Of a DNA stretch of 44,333 nt, positions 8,399-17,949 are shown one piece after another. The notes beneath the pieces were generated by a model. The model searched no databases. It was given only the letters and a program-made list of their open reading frames with translations, and was not told the origin of the DNA. The stretch is taken from contig JASEGR010000015.1 in NCBI GenBank assembly GCA_030017955.1, forward strand, positions 1 through 44,333. Direction: 5' to 3'. The number at the start of each line of letters is the position of its first letter. Within the stretch, counting starts at the first letter, position 1. The stretch comes from Candidatus Eisenbacteria bacterium (GTDB taxonomy: Bacteria; Eisenbacteria; RBG-16-71-46; JASEGR01). The translations under genes were made by a program, and so were the position numbers.

Positions 8399-9865
8399 CT
8401 AATCGACCCTCTCAATAAACGCGTCCCTAAGAAGCTTGCTCTGACGGTTGAATGCCTGCCTCGGGTTCTTAGGGTCCTTCATAAGAGCAATCTCCTGAGT
8501 GATAAGCCGGGCAAGATTCAACGTGTGCGTGTCGGCTCTCGCGGCTTCTCTCCTGTAAAGCGGATGGTCACGGTTTATGTATATAGTCGTCTCCTCTGAG
8601 AAGACCTCAGCGCTATCTTCCCCATAACTGTCAACTACACATGAGACGCCCGTTTCGCCGAATTTCATTCTCTTGATGATTGCATTAGGCGTGAGTGCCT
8701 TTACTTTCGGACGTTTCTTTCTTTTCTTTGGGGGTTCAGGACGCTTTTCTTCGGACTTCACCTCCTCATCCGCTCCTTCGCGCTTCTTGGCGACCGGAGC
8801 AGCATGCCCAATGCCCCCTTCCCCACCGCCTACGGGAAGAGCTCCAAACGGTGAAAGGTCAGGATTCGCGGCAAGTGCCCTGTAGATTCTTTGCAGGGCT
8901 TCCTTGAGCGCATGGCTAACCCTTCTTCCTTCCTTCTTGGCAGTCAGCCTCTGAAGATATTCCCTCACATTTTCCATTACTCGTTCCATCACCTCAAGAA
9001 AGCTCTTGTACTCGCCTGAGTCTTTTAGGAACCCGGTCCTGTCGCTGGTTATGGGAAGGAAGTCGGCATTAACCTCTCCTCTCACCCTTGCCATCACCTT
9101 CCCCCATGTTTCCATTCCAAGGAGCTCTCTTCGAATCGTCACCTGTTTCACCTTTATCTCGATGCCTGGCTGTGTCTCAGCAGACGCAGTCTCGGCCAGG
9201 ACTATTATCTCTCCCGTTATGGGCCCGAAAGCTGTTCCCTCAAGAAGAGGAATTCTGTGTCCCGAAAGGCTCCTTGGAGTTACAGTATGGGCGTTTATTC
9301 TCACCCGGAAGTGAGGGGCCTTGATTGGTGTTCCTTCTATTATCTTTGCCTCTATGTCCGCTGGCTCAAATTCCTTTTCCAACGCGGACAAGATGACGGT
9401 CGTACCGTTTTCTCTTCTGAAGTGAGGAGGAAGTATCTCAAGCGGAAGCTTCCATTCATCTACTTCCTTTTCCCACCGATCCTTGTCGAAAACGACTCTT
9501 GCTACAAAGTCCTCTTTCCTGGTAATGACTTCAAACCTCTTGCAGGCCCCAAGACTCGCGAACTTGCCGATGCCGAACTGCCCTATCCTGTCTCTCCGGT
9601 ACACGGGAGATTTTGGAGAATAGAGCTTCTGCTGAGAGCCGATGTTGAAATACTGCTTGAGCCCTTCTCTGTCCATGCCGCTTCCATTGTCGCTTATCTC
9701 TATTGAGTTCTCCGAGACCAGGACACTGACCAGAGTGGCATCAGCATCATAAGCGTTGTTGACGAGTTCCCTCACAAACTCGATGCTCTCAGCATAGAGT
9801 CTCTCTCCTAGGGTCGTTATGTGGCTCTTGTCGATTGTTACCTGAATGAATTCCGGGGATTCCAT
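8399..9865 (-). CDS. GHKL (Hsp90/MutL/MORC-like) ATPase
   Basis: This 488-residue protein has an N-terminal Bergerat ATP-binding fold. The N-box RELVNNAYDADA carries Glu33 and Asn37, DNGSGM sits at 59-64, GQFGIGKFAS at 95-104, and an NGTTVIL motif follows near residue 150. A second S5-like region may follow, then a low-complexity Lys/Glu/Pro linker (about 355-390) rich in KKRKKRPK, and a small C-terminal domain. The layout is closer to MutL/MORC-type ATPases than to histidine kinases, since no dimerisation His box is seen. The frame opens at 9892, but ATG 9865 has AGGAG nine bases upstream, so I chose it. It shares an operon with the membrane protein after it. Confidence 0.75.
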   Translation of the reverse strand: MESPEFIQVTIDKSHITTLGERLYAESIEFVRELVNNAYDADATLVSVLVSENSIEISDNGSGMDREGLKQYFNIGSQQKLYSPKSPVYRRDRIGQFGIGKFASLGACKRFEVITRKEDFVARVVFDKDRWEKEVDEWKLPLEILPPHFRRENGTTVILSALEKEFEPADIEAKIIEGTPIKAPHFRVRINAHTVTPRSLSGHRIPLLEGTAFGPITGEIIVLAETASAETQPGIEIKVKQVTIRRELLGMETWGKVMARVRGEVNADFLPITSDRTGFLKDSGEYKSFLEVMERVMENVREYLQRLTAKKEGRRVSHALKEALQRIYRALAANPDLSPFGALPVGGGEGGIGHAAPVAKKREGADEEVKSEEKRPEPPKKRKKRPKVKALTPNAIIKRMKFGETGVSCVVDSYGEDSAEVFSEETTIYINRDHPLYRREAARADTHTLNLARLITQEIALMKDPKNPRQAFNRQSKLLRDAFIERVD

Positions 9866-9903
9866 GAATACTCGTCTCCTGTCAGTCTTCACACCGGCCC
9901 TGA

Positions 9904-10146
9904 CCGTCTAGTACTAATACTACCACCATTCCCTGGAAGCAACCAGTTTCAATTACTGTTGCCGGGGCAGGGGCCGCTCAAGAGGACGCAATCAACGCCG
10001 AAAGAGTCAACCAGCTCAGGCGGCACAACGAAAGTATTACTTGGCAAAAGGGACTACCGTTTGTAAAGTTCAACATAATGACCGGGCCGAGCCTCAGAAG
10101 ACCATACCTTGCAGGCATCAATAAGATTCTAAGCCCGCACTTTTAA
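9904..10146 (+). other. Startless 80-codon open frame in the gap before atpZ; possible gene remnant
   Basis: The 381 bases between the GHKL gene and atpZ hold no clear gene. One rightward frame stays open for 80 codons from the TGA at 9901 to TAA at 10144-10146. It has plausible amino-acid composition (for example ITVAGAGAAQEDAINAE) but no usable start before an internal ATG near its end. It may be a decayed 3' gene fragment or chance. Just downstream, TAGAAT at 10171 is a possible -10 box for the atp operon, without a convincing -35. Confidence 0.22.
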
Positions 10147-10246
10147 CTGTATCAAACATCCCTGTTTTGGTAGAATCGCCGCGCATTCTCATACGTTTGT
10201 CGTTGGGCGGGCAGGTCGCAAAGATGTGAGCAAAGGCGGTCCTCAC

Positions 10247-10501
10247 ATGGGGAAAAAACGTAAGGATGGATATTCGTCCCTAAGGGAAGCAGGACTCTTA
10301 TCGACAATTCCGTTTCTCCTTGCCGGTGGGCCGGTAATTGGTTTTTTCGTTGGGAGTTTTCTCGACAAGAGACTGGGGACTTCACCTTACCTCTCCATAG
10401 TCTTTGTCGTGCTGGGATTTGTTGCAGGAATAAGAGAAGTCTACAAGGTAATAAGTCTGGCGATGAGAGAGGAAAGGAAAAGAGAGGAAGAAAGGAAATA
10501 G
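10247..10501 (+). CDS. atpZ: AtpZ/AtpI-like ATP synthase accessory membrane protein
   Basis: This 84-residue protein has two transmembrane hairpins of the ATPase_gene1 type: GLLSTIPFLLAGGPVIGFFVG, then a short DKRLGTSPY loop and a second helix, with a highly charged C-terminal tail (REERKREEERK). Such proteins open many ATP synthase operons and are linked to Mg2+ supply or ring assembly. An upstream in-frame GTG at 10226 exists, but ATG 10247 has AGGCGG eight bases ahead and gives the usual length. The next gene follows after four bases. Confidence 0.8.
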   Translation: MGKKRKDGYSSLREAGLLSTIPFLLAGGPVIGFFVGSFLDKRLGTSPYLSIVFVVLGFVAGIREVYKVISLAMREERKREEERK

Positions 10502-10505
10502 GCTA

Positions 10506-11924
10506 TTGGGTCTCGAATTCTACCTAAGAGGAAGAAATCTAACACTTTTTCTCTCCATCCTGGCTTCACTGTTTGGCGCAACCTACCATTCGCCCTCGGC
10601 CGCTCTTGGATTTCTCGCCGGCACTCTGTGGAGCATTCTTAATTTCGAGCTGATTCGCTCCCTTGTCTCATTTCTGAGCGAGCGCCATTTGGCCGTTGTT
10701 CCTGAACCTTTTGGCGGCGCGAAATCCGGCGTGTCTGGTTGGGGTCCGATTCCGAGCGTCCTCGCTCTTTTCCGCACTGTCTGGCGCAATACCGGAAAAA
10801 AGCTTCAGAGAATGCTTGAAGGTCATCGTCGAATCAAGCTTGTCGTTATCGTCGCAATCAAGTTTCCGGTTCTCTACGGCTTGGGCTGGGTTCTCCTGGC
10901 ATCGGACCGTCTCCCAATCTACTTCCTTCTTGCGGGCTACACGCTTCCGTTTGCTGTGATCTTCCTGAAAGCGGTCGGAAGCGCGCTCACGTCAAGCTCA
11001 TCTCGTCCAACCCCCTCACCCTGCCCTCTCCCCAAAGGGGAGAGGAATGAGGAGAATACTCCTGCGGGTGCCCCGAAAAAGCTCCTCTTTCTCGTTCCGT
11101 TCGTTGTTCCCTTCTTTCTCTACGCCCTTCCATCTTTGACTTTTTCTTCCGAAGCAAAGAAAGAAGGCGGAGCACCCGAGCTTCCCAATATCATCATCCT
11201 TCTTGCGGAAGGAATAGGAAATGTCGGCTGGGCAGAGTTCCTGGAAAGATACCAGAACATCTTTTTCTCCTGGCTCATTATCATCGGGCTCAGCATTCTC
11301 GGCTATCTTGCATCAAGAAGGCCCGCGATGGTGCCCGGGAAATTTCAGAACGGCGTCGAACTCGTCGTCGAACAGATTGAGAATCTCATCGTCGGAATCC
11401 TTGGCGAGAGAGGAAGAGAATTGGTTCCGTTCCTGGGCACTCTGTTCATCTATATTTTCTCCATGAACCTCTTCGGCCTGATCCCCGGGATGAAATCTCC
11501 TTCGTCGAGCCTGAGCACGACGGCAGCCCTCGGCATAACAGTCTTTTTCTATGTTCAGTACAGTGGAATAAGGAATCTTGGCTTCCTCGGATATTTTCAC
11601 CACCTTGCAGGAAGTCCGCGTGACGTGATTGGCTGGGCAATGGTCCCGATAATGCTTCCGGTCCATATCCTCGGAGAGCTCATAAAGCCGGTGAGTCTCT
11701 CTTGCCGTCTCTTTGGAAACATTTTTGGTGAGGATGTCTTGATAGCAGTTTTTGTAGGGCTTGGTGTTACTATCCTGAGCTTTCTTCATCTTCCCGTCGG
11801 AATTCCTCTCCAGCTTCCATTCATTTTTCTTGCTTTGTTGACCAGTGCAGTCCAGGCACTGATTTTTACTCTTCTTAGCACAATTTATTTCTTGCTGATG
11901 TTTCCTCACGAGGAGAGTCATTGA
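10506..11924 (+). CDS. atpB: Fused ATP synthase subunit I and subunit a (AtpI-AtpB)
   Basis: This single 472-codon frame starts at TTG 10506. Residues 1 to about 160 look like the four-helix AtpI (subunit I) protein: hydrophobic segments near 10-50 with LAGTLWSILNF, then 110-155. Residues about 163-182 are the translation of a palindromic repeat (SRPTPSPCPLPKGERN). From about 188 a new leader-like hydrophobic segment (KKLLFLVPFVVPFFLYALP) begins subunit a, with the essential stator Arg401 in LSCRLFGNIFGEDVL and the final helices ending MFPHEESH. No in-frame ATG, GTG or TTG lies between about 10990 and 11220, so subunit a appears unable to start by itself. Subunit a forms the proton half-channels against the c-ring. 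Whether a fused chain is made or later cleaved is not visible. Confidence 0.85.
   Translation: MGLEFYLRGRNLTLFLSILASLFGATYHSPSAALGFLAGTLWSILNFELIRSLVSFLSERHLAVVPEPFGGAKSGVSGWGPIPSVLALFRTVWRNTGKKLQRMLEGHRRIKLVVIVAIKFPVLYGLGWVLLASDRLPIYFLLAGYTLPFAVIFLKAVGSALTSSSSRPTPSPCPLPKGERNEENTPAGAPKKLLFLVPFVVPFFLYALPSLTFSSEAKKEGGAPELPNIIILLAEGIGNVGWAEFLERYQNIFFSWLIIIGLSILGYLASRRPAMVPGKFQNGVELVVEQIENLIVGILGERGRELVPFLGTLFIYIFSMNLFGLIPGMKSPSSSLSTTAALGITVFFYVQYSGIRNLGFLGYFHHLAGSPRDVIGWAMVPIMLPVHILGELIKPVSLSCRLFGNIFGEDVLIAVFVGLGVTILSFLHLPVGIPLQLPFIFLALLTSAVQALIFTLLSTIYFLLMFPHEESH
11012..11049. repeat. Palindromic repeat (CCCCTCACCCT family) inside the atpI-atpB frame
   Basis: The core is CCTCTCCCC (11025-11033), AAA, then GGGGAGAGG (11037-11045), a perfect nine-base hairpin, preceded by CCCCTCACCCTG. 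The same unit recurs near 12287, 13395-13480 and 38517-38651. Here it lies at the join between the AtpI-like and subunit-a parts and contributes about 13-20 in-frame codons. Confidence 0.8.
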
Positions 11925-11939
11925 GAGGAGGTGAAACAG

Positions 11940-12170
11940 GTGAGTCTTCAGATAGCGCTAGGTTTTGCTTTGCCTGTCTCGCTTGCGATTGCAGCGTTGG
12001 GCTCCGGGCTGGGTCTTGGAAAGATGGGTTCGTCCGCGATGGAAGCCATGGGACGGCAGCCTGAGGCGGCAGGAAAGATTCAGATTGCGATGATCATTGG
12101 ATTTGGATTCATCGAGGCTCTTACGATCTACGCATTCGTGACCATGTTCTTCCTCTCGGGAAAAATCTAG
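11940..12170 (+). CDS. atpE: ATP synthase subunit c
   Basis: This 76-residue proteolipid forms the rotor ring. Two helices flank the polar loop RQPE (39-42), and the ion-binding carboxylate is Glu59 in GFGFIEALTIYAF. The Na+-ring signature (Gln in helix 1 and a Ser/Thr after the Glu) is absent, since Ala follows the Glu, so protons are the likely ion. The frame opens at GTG 11931, but GTG 11940 is preceded at ideal spacing by AGGAGGTGA, a perfect anti-16S match that includes the earlier GTG, which decides the start. This unusually strong site suits the many c copies needed per enzyme. Confidence 0.93.
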   Translation: MSLQIALGFALPVSLAIAALGSGLGLGKMGSSAMEAMGRQPEAAGKIQIAMIIGFGFIEALTIYAFVTMFFLSGKI

Positions 12171-12286
12171 AAAAGAATCCGGGATCGGGAGTCCGATTGT
12201 GCCTCTTGAGTGCGGCCCTGACAAAGTCGGCCGCGCTTCTGAGCACCTCGGGATGAAGAATTTCTGGATTAGCCCTTATCCTTGTT

Positions 12287-12309
12287 CCTCTCCCCTTTAG
12301 GGGGAGAGG
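12287..12309. repeat. Palindromic repeat between atpE and atpF
   Basis: CCTCTCCCC and GGGGAGAGG pair around TTTAG, a perfect nine-base stem of the same family as at 11025. Its flanks are more diverged than in other copies. It lies in the 187-base atpE-atpF gap, the longest gap within the operon, where a stable mRNA hairpin could protect the atpE message. No gene is seen in the gap. Confidence 0.75.
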
Positions 12310-12357
12310 AGAGGGCGTGGGACACCTGGATGAGATTGGACTTGTGCAGGAGCCGAA

Positions 12358-12846
12358 ATGGGATTAATTGACTTGAGTCAGGTCGTAACACAGATTATCG
12401 GATTTCTCCTGGCGCTCTATCTTCTCAAGCGGCTTGCCTGGAAGCCTCTTCTTCACATTCTTGACGAAAGAAGGGGAAAGATTACGGGCGAGTTTGAAGA
12501 AATTGAGAAACTGAAGGGTGAGATAAAGGCGATCGAGCTGAAGCTGACGACTGCGCTCAAGGGGATTGAGGCACTCGAAAGAGCAAAGATCCAGGAAGCA
12601 ATCTCGGAAGGACAAAAGATTGCACGGGAGATCAGAGAATCTGCCAGGGACGAAGCGAAAGAAGTCATCGAAAAAGCAAAGATGGAAATCGGCAGGGAGA
12701 GAGCAAAAGCAAGGATTGAGCTTAGAGATGAGATTGTTGATGCCGTTGTCCGGGCAACCGAACGCATCATAAAGCAGACTCTCACCGAGGAAAATCAGAA
12801 GAAACTCATATCGGATTTCATAGAAGGGCTTGAAACACTCAAATGA
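12358..12846 (+). CDS. atpF: ATP synthase subunit b
   Basis: This 162-residue stator subunit has an N-terminal membrane helix (about 8-27, VVTQIIGFLLALYLLKRLAW) followed by a long charged helix predicted as coiled coil, rich in Lys/Glu/Arg with ERAKIQEAISEGQKIAREI. It dimerises and connects subunit a to delta and F1. The length matches the usual 156-170 residues. ATG 12358 has CAGGAG upstream. Its stop overlaps the atpH start by four bases (ATGA), which indicates translational coupling. Only one b gene is present, so a homodimer is expected. Confidence 0.93.
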   Translation: MGLIDLSQVVTQIIGFLLALYLLKRLAWKPLLHILDERRGKITGEFEEIEKLKGEIKAIELKLTTALKGIEALERAKIQEAISEGQKIAREIRESARDEAKEVIEKAKMEIGRERAKARIELRDEIVDAVVRATERIIKQTLTEENQKKLISDFIEGLETLK

Positions 12847-13391
12847 ACACTGGCTTGCTTTCAAAAAAGTATGCGGTCGCCCTTTTCGGATTCGCGCGAA
12901 AGAAAGGCGAGGTTGAAACCGTCGAGAATGATCTGAATGCGCTTAGGGAGTTCCTGAAGAGGGATGCAACTCTCATCACTTTTCTTGAATCCCCCGATGT
13001 TCTCGACAGCCACAAAGAAACGCTTCTTAAGGATGTCTTCGGTCAGAGAGTATCGAGGAGCGTGCTTGAGTTTCTTCTCCTTCTCTTTAGAAAAAAACGA
13101 ATGCGCCTGCTTGAGAATATCTGTGACGATTTCGAATCTCTTGCACTGGAAGCGAGAGGCGTGCAGAGGGCCAAAGTGATTACCGCTTTCAAGCTTAGAG
13201 ATGACCTGAGAGATTCTCTTGGGAGCGCCTTGGAGTCCGTGACTCGCAAGAAAATCGTTCTTCAGGAAGAGGTCAATCCCGAGCTCATCGGAGGCGCCGT
13301 AATCATTGTTCACAACAAAGTGATCGATGACAGTGTAAGAACAAAACTGGAGAAACTGAGAGATTCCCTGATAAGTACACGGGTTCATTAG
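12843..13391 (+). CDS. atpH: ATP synthase subunit delta
   Basis: This 182-residue protein of the OSCP/delta family joins the b stalk to the top of F1. Visible features are the N-terminal helical bundle starting LSKKYAVALFGFARK, a central LLLFRKKRMRLLENI segment, and the C-terminal beta-rich NPELIGGAVIIVHNKVIDDSVRTKLEKLR motif typical of the family. The length is normal. Its final bases (ACGGGTTCATTAG) are repeated exactly 151 bases downstream, around a palindromic insert. Confidence 0.92.
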   Translation: MNTGLLSKKYAVALFGFARKKGEVETVENDLNALREFLKRDATLITFLESPDVLDSHKETLLKDVFGQRVSRSVLEFLLLLFRKKRMRLLENICDDFESLALEARGVQRAKVITAFKLRDDLRDSLGSALESVTRKKIVLQEEVNPELIGGAVIIVHNKVIDDSVRTKLEKLRDSLISTRVH

Positions 13392-13542
13392 TGCCCCCTC
13401 ACCTCGATCCTCTCCCCGGTGGGGAGAGGTTGGTAAGGGGCTCTCCCCTCTCCCCATTGGGGAGAGGGGAGGGTGAGGGGCTGATTGATTGCATACATGC
13501 GATTGCTACATAGCTTTCCCGATTGAATTACGGGTTCATTAG
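13379..13542. repeat. Palindromic insert flanked by a 13-bp direct repeat at the atpH 3' end
   Basis: ACGGGTTCATTAG occurs at 13379-13391, where it includes the atpH stop, and again at 13530-13542. Between them lie two hairpins of the palindromic family, CCTCTCCCC/GGGGAGAGG at 13409-13429 and CCCCTCTCCCC/GGGGAGAGGGG at 13445-13469, bounded by CCCCTCACC near 13396 and GGGTGAGGGG at 13471-13480, then about 50 unassigned bases. This is what target-site duplication after an insertion would look like. Confidence 0.7.
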
Positions 13543-13572
13543 CGAAAAAAGGCGGCTCTTGGAGGTGCGAGA

Positions 13573-15084
13573 ATGAAGCTTAGACCCGAAGAGGTCAGTT
13601 CAATAATCAGGAAGGAAATCGAGAAGTACGAAACGACCCTCGAGATGAAGAGCGTCGGTCTTGTTCTTCAGGTTGGAGACGGCATTGCAAGGGTGTGGGG
13701 ACTTGAAGATGCGATGGCCGGCGAACTTCTCAAGTTTCCAGGCGACGTAATGGGAATGGTATTGAACCTCGAGGAAGACAATGTCGGCGCAGTCCTCTTC
13801 GGTTCTGACGAGAAGATAAAGGAAGGCGACATGGTGACCAGAACAGGGAAGATTGCCTCTGTTCCTGTCGGACCGCATCTCAAGGGAAGAGTGGTGAATG
13901 CTCTGGGCATGCCGGTGGACGGGAAGGGTCCGATTGCCACGGATAAGTTCCGCCCAATAGAGGGAAGAGCGCCGGGGGTGGTCGAAAGACAGCCGGTCAA
14001 GGAACCGGTCCAGACTGGCCTCAAGGCAATTGACTCCATGATTCCAATCGGCAGAGGTCAAAGAGAACTCATAATCGGGGACAGGCAGACAGGAAAGACT
14101 GCCATTGTGGTTGACACGATTCTAAATCAGAAGGGGACTGACCTTCACTGCATATACGTTGCGATAGGTCAGAAAGAATCCACAGTGGCAAGGGTCGTTC
14201 AGATTCTTGAAGAGCACAATGCGATGGAGTACACGACTGTGGTGTCAGCGACAGCCAGCGAGCCGGCGCCGCTTCAGTATATCGCTCCCTATGCAGGGTG
14301 TGCGATTGGGGAGGAGTATCTCTACAACGGAAAACATGTAGTGGTTTTCTACGATGACCTTTCGAAGCACGCTCAGTCATACCGGCAACTCTCCCTTCTC
14401 CTGAGAAGGCCGCCCGGCCGCGAAGCTTTTCCCGGTGATATCTTCTATCTCCACTCGCGGCTTCTTGAGCGGTCAGCCAAGTTGAACAACGAGCTCGGAG
14501 GCGGTTCATTGACTGCGATCCCGCTGGTCGAAACACAGGCAGGCGACATCTCCGCCTACATTCCCACAAATGTTATTTCCATAACTGACGGACAGATATT
14601 TCTTGAATCTGACCTTTTCTACTCGGGAATCAGGCCCGGAATAAATGTTGGAATATCCGTATCACGAGTAGGAGGGAAGGCTCAGGTCAGCGCGATGAGA
14701 AAGGTTGCGGGACGGTTGAGGCTGGAGCTTGCACAGTACGGAGAGCTTGCGGCATTTGCGCAGTTCGGCTCAGACCTCGATAAATTAACACTTGCTCAGC
14801 TCACAAGAGGTGAAAGGCTTACGGAAATCCTGAAGCAGAATCAATATGTGCCAATGCCGGTTGAAAAGCAGGTGATGATAATTTACGCGGGGACTAACGG
14901 ATTCCTTGACGACCTGGCAGTGGAAGCCGTCCGGAAGTTTGAAGGGGAGTTCCTTCAGTTCATGGAAAAGGAATACCCGGATGTCGGGCATGATATCGCC
15001 AGGACCAGGGACTTGAGCAAGGCAACCGAGGCAAAACTGAATGAGGGAATCAAGACATTCAAAGAGCAGTTCGTAAAACAGTAA
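13573..15084 (+). CDS. atpA: ATP synthase subunit alpha
   Basis: This 503-residue subunit of F1 carries the non-catalytic nucleotide sites and forms the alpha3beta3 hexamer. The N-terminal barrel, the Walker A motif GDRQTGKT near residue 172, the [16 protein letters not shown] region, and [26 protein letters not shown] are all present and unbroken, as is the SRVGGKAQ stretch with the family's Arg finger. The length is standard. TTGGAGG lies ahead of the ATG. It follows the palindromic insert after atpH and precedes atpG by seven bases. Confidence 0.97.
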   Translation: MKLRPEEVSSIIRKEIEKYETTLEMKSVGLVLQVGDGIARVWGLEDAMAGELLKFPGDVMGMVLNLEEDNVGAVLFGSDEKIKEGDMVTRTGKIASVPVGPHLKGRVVNALGMPVDGKGPIATDKFRPIEGRAPGVVERQPVKEPVQTGLKAIDSMIPIGRGQRELIIGDRQTGKTAIVVDTILNQKGTDLHCIYVAIGQKESTVARVVQILEEHNAMEYTTVVSATASEPAPLQYIAPYAGCAIGEEYLYNGKHVVVFYDDLSKHAQSYRQLSLLLRRPPGREAFPGDIFYLHSRLLERSAKLNNELGGGSLTAIPLVETQAGDISAYIPTNVISITDGQIFLESDLFYSGIRPGINVGISVSRVGGKAQVSAMRKVAGRLRLELAQYGELAAFAQFGSDLDKLTLAQLTRGERLTEILKQNQYVPMPVEKQVMIIYAGTNGFLDDLAVEAVRKFEGEFLQFMEKEYPDVGHDIARTRDLSKATEAKLNEGIKTFKEQFVKQ

Positions 15085-15091
15085 GGGGAAT

Positions 15092-16036
15092 ATGCCGCCC
15101 GCCAGAGAGTTCAGAAGAAGAATAAGAAGCGTTAAGAACACGATGCAGGTCACAAAGGCCATGGAGCTGGTCTCTGCTGCCAAGCTCAGGCGCTCTCAGC
15201 AGAAGGTGCTTAACGCAAGGCCGTACTCGACTGGCATGAAAGGAATCCTTGAAAGGGTTTCTCTGGCAGCAAGAGAGTTTTCCCATCCGTTCTTCGAGGC
15301 GAGGGAAGGCGGGAAGACTTGCCTTGTTGTCGTGACTTCCGATAAGGGGCTCTGCGGCGCATACAATACGAATGTGTTGAAGAAGGCAGAGGAGTTCCTC
15401 GAAGAATGCGAGCTCGAGAATACGGTGCTGTTTCTGATTGGCAGAAAGGGCTTTGACTACTTCAGGAAGCGGAGATGGAAAATCGCCGGAAAGCACACTG
15501 AAATGCGCGGACGGCTTGACTTGAGGACGGTAAAGAAGGTGACTGACGAGTTGCTTCATCTCTATCTTTCCGGAGAGGTCAACGAAATCCGTCTTCTTTA
15601 TACGAGCTTTATCAGTTTGCTCTCAAGAAAGGTGACTCTCGAAAAATTCCTGCCGATTTCTCCAGTGGGAAGTGAGCAACGTGGCAGAAGCATTGATGGA
15701 AACAAAGAGTCACCTCGTGAACCGCATCTTACGACGGCTGGGCCGGGGCCGGGAAAATCTGAAGAATCCAGGGAAGTTCTGGACTACATCCTTGAACCGT
15801 CGCCGGAAGCCATATTCGAGTCTCTTCTTCCAAGGTATGCGATGACCCGCATCTTCATCGGCCTTGCTGAATCGTTTGCATCGGAGAATTCTGCAAGAAT
15901 GATTGCTATGAGCGCTGCCACCAAGAATGCGCAAGAGATGATAGATTACCTCACACTTATTATGAACAGGCTGAGGCAGGCGGCAATAACCAAAGAGATT
16001 TCTGAAATTGTTGGCGGAGGAGAAAATCTCAGATAG
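15092..16036 (+). CDS. atpG: ATP synthase subunit gamma
   Basis: This 314-residue central shaft of F1 has the N-terminal helix REFRRRIRSVKNTMQVTKAMELVSA and the C-terminal helix SENSARMIAMSAATKNAQEMI, which form the rotating coiled coil, with a Rossmann-like middle containing VTSDKGLCGAYN. Most family members have about 285-295 residues. The excess is a polar stretch near residues 190-220 (after KFLPISP, before LDYILEPSPE), rich in Gly, Ser, Pro and charge, probably a disordered surface loop. No palindromic repeat is seen in that stretch. Confidence 0.95.
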   Translation: MPPAREFRRRIRSVKNTMQVTKAMELVSAAKLRRSQQKVLNARPYSTGMKGILERVSLAAREFSHPFFEAREGGKTCLVVVTSDKGLCGAYNTNVLKKAEEFLEECELENTVLFLIGRKGFDYFRKRRWKIAGKHTEMRGRLDLRTVKKVTDELLHLYLSGEVNEIRLLYTSFISLLSRKVTLEKFLPISPVGSEQRGRSIDGNKESPREPHLTTAGPGPGKSEESREVLDYILEPSPEAIFESLLPRYAMTRIFIGLAESFASENSARMIAMSAATKNAQEMIDYLTLIMNRLRQAAITKEISEIVGGGENLR

Positions 16037-17518
<1,482 letters not shown>

Positions 17519-17522
17519 AATC

Positions 17523-17936
17523 GTGGCCACTCTTTTCCAGTTTCAAATTCTCACACCGGAGTCGGTTGTCTTTGAGAAGGAAATCTCCTCAGCCATAGTC
17601 CCTGGAACCGAGGGCTATCTCGGCATCCTTGCTCATCACGCGCCGCTCATCTCGGGAATAGTCCCCGGGAAAGTAACAGTCAAGGACGTGGATTCCAGAG
17701 TCCAGCACTTCAGCGTGGGCGGGGGATTCGTTGAAGTCTCGCTTAACAGGGCTGTTTTGCTTGCAGATTCAATCGAGGCTGTATCTGACATTGATATCGA
17801 GAGAGCAAGGAAATCCCTGGAAAGGGCGAGAGAACGGCTTTCATCGCGGTCGCCCGGCACCGATGTGGAAAGAGCACAAGCATCGATGGCCAGAGCGCTA
17901 AACAGGATACGAATAGCTGAAGCGGTGAGAGAATAG
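17523..17936 (+). CDS. atpC: ATP synthase subunit epsilon
   Basis: This 137-residue subunit has an N-terminal beta sandwich (FQILTPESVVFEKEISSAIVPGTEGYLGILAHHAPLI, the classic family opening) and a C-terminal helical hairpin rich in Arg, Glu and Ala that can inhibit rotation. The start is GTG 17523, four bases after the atpD stop. The stop at 17936 overlaps the ribosome site of tsaD, so the last ATP synthase gene and tsaD are read together. Confidence 0.93.
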   Translation: MATLFQFQILTPESVVFEKEISSAIVPGTEGYLGILAHHAPLISGIVPGKVTVKDVDSRVQHFSVGGGFVEVSLNRAVLLADSIEAVSDIDIERARKSLERARERLSSRSPGTDVERAQASMARALNRIRIAEAVRE

Positions 17937-17949
17937 GAGGATTTCGCGC

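Noticed and set aside
11313-11921. Leftward 202-codon frame over the subunit-a part
   Set aside because: Antisense to conserved atpB sequence, with low-complexity polar composition.
12861-13457. Leftward 198-codon frame over atpH
   Set aside because: Antisense to atpH and starting inside the palindromic insert.
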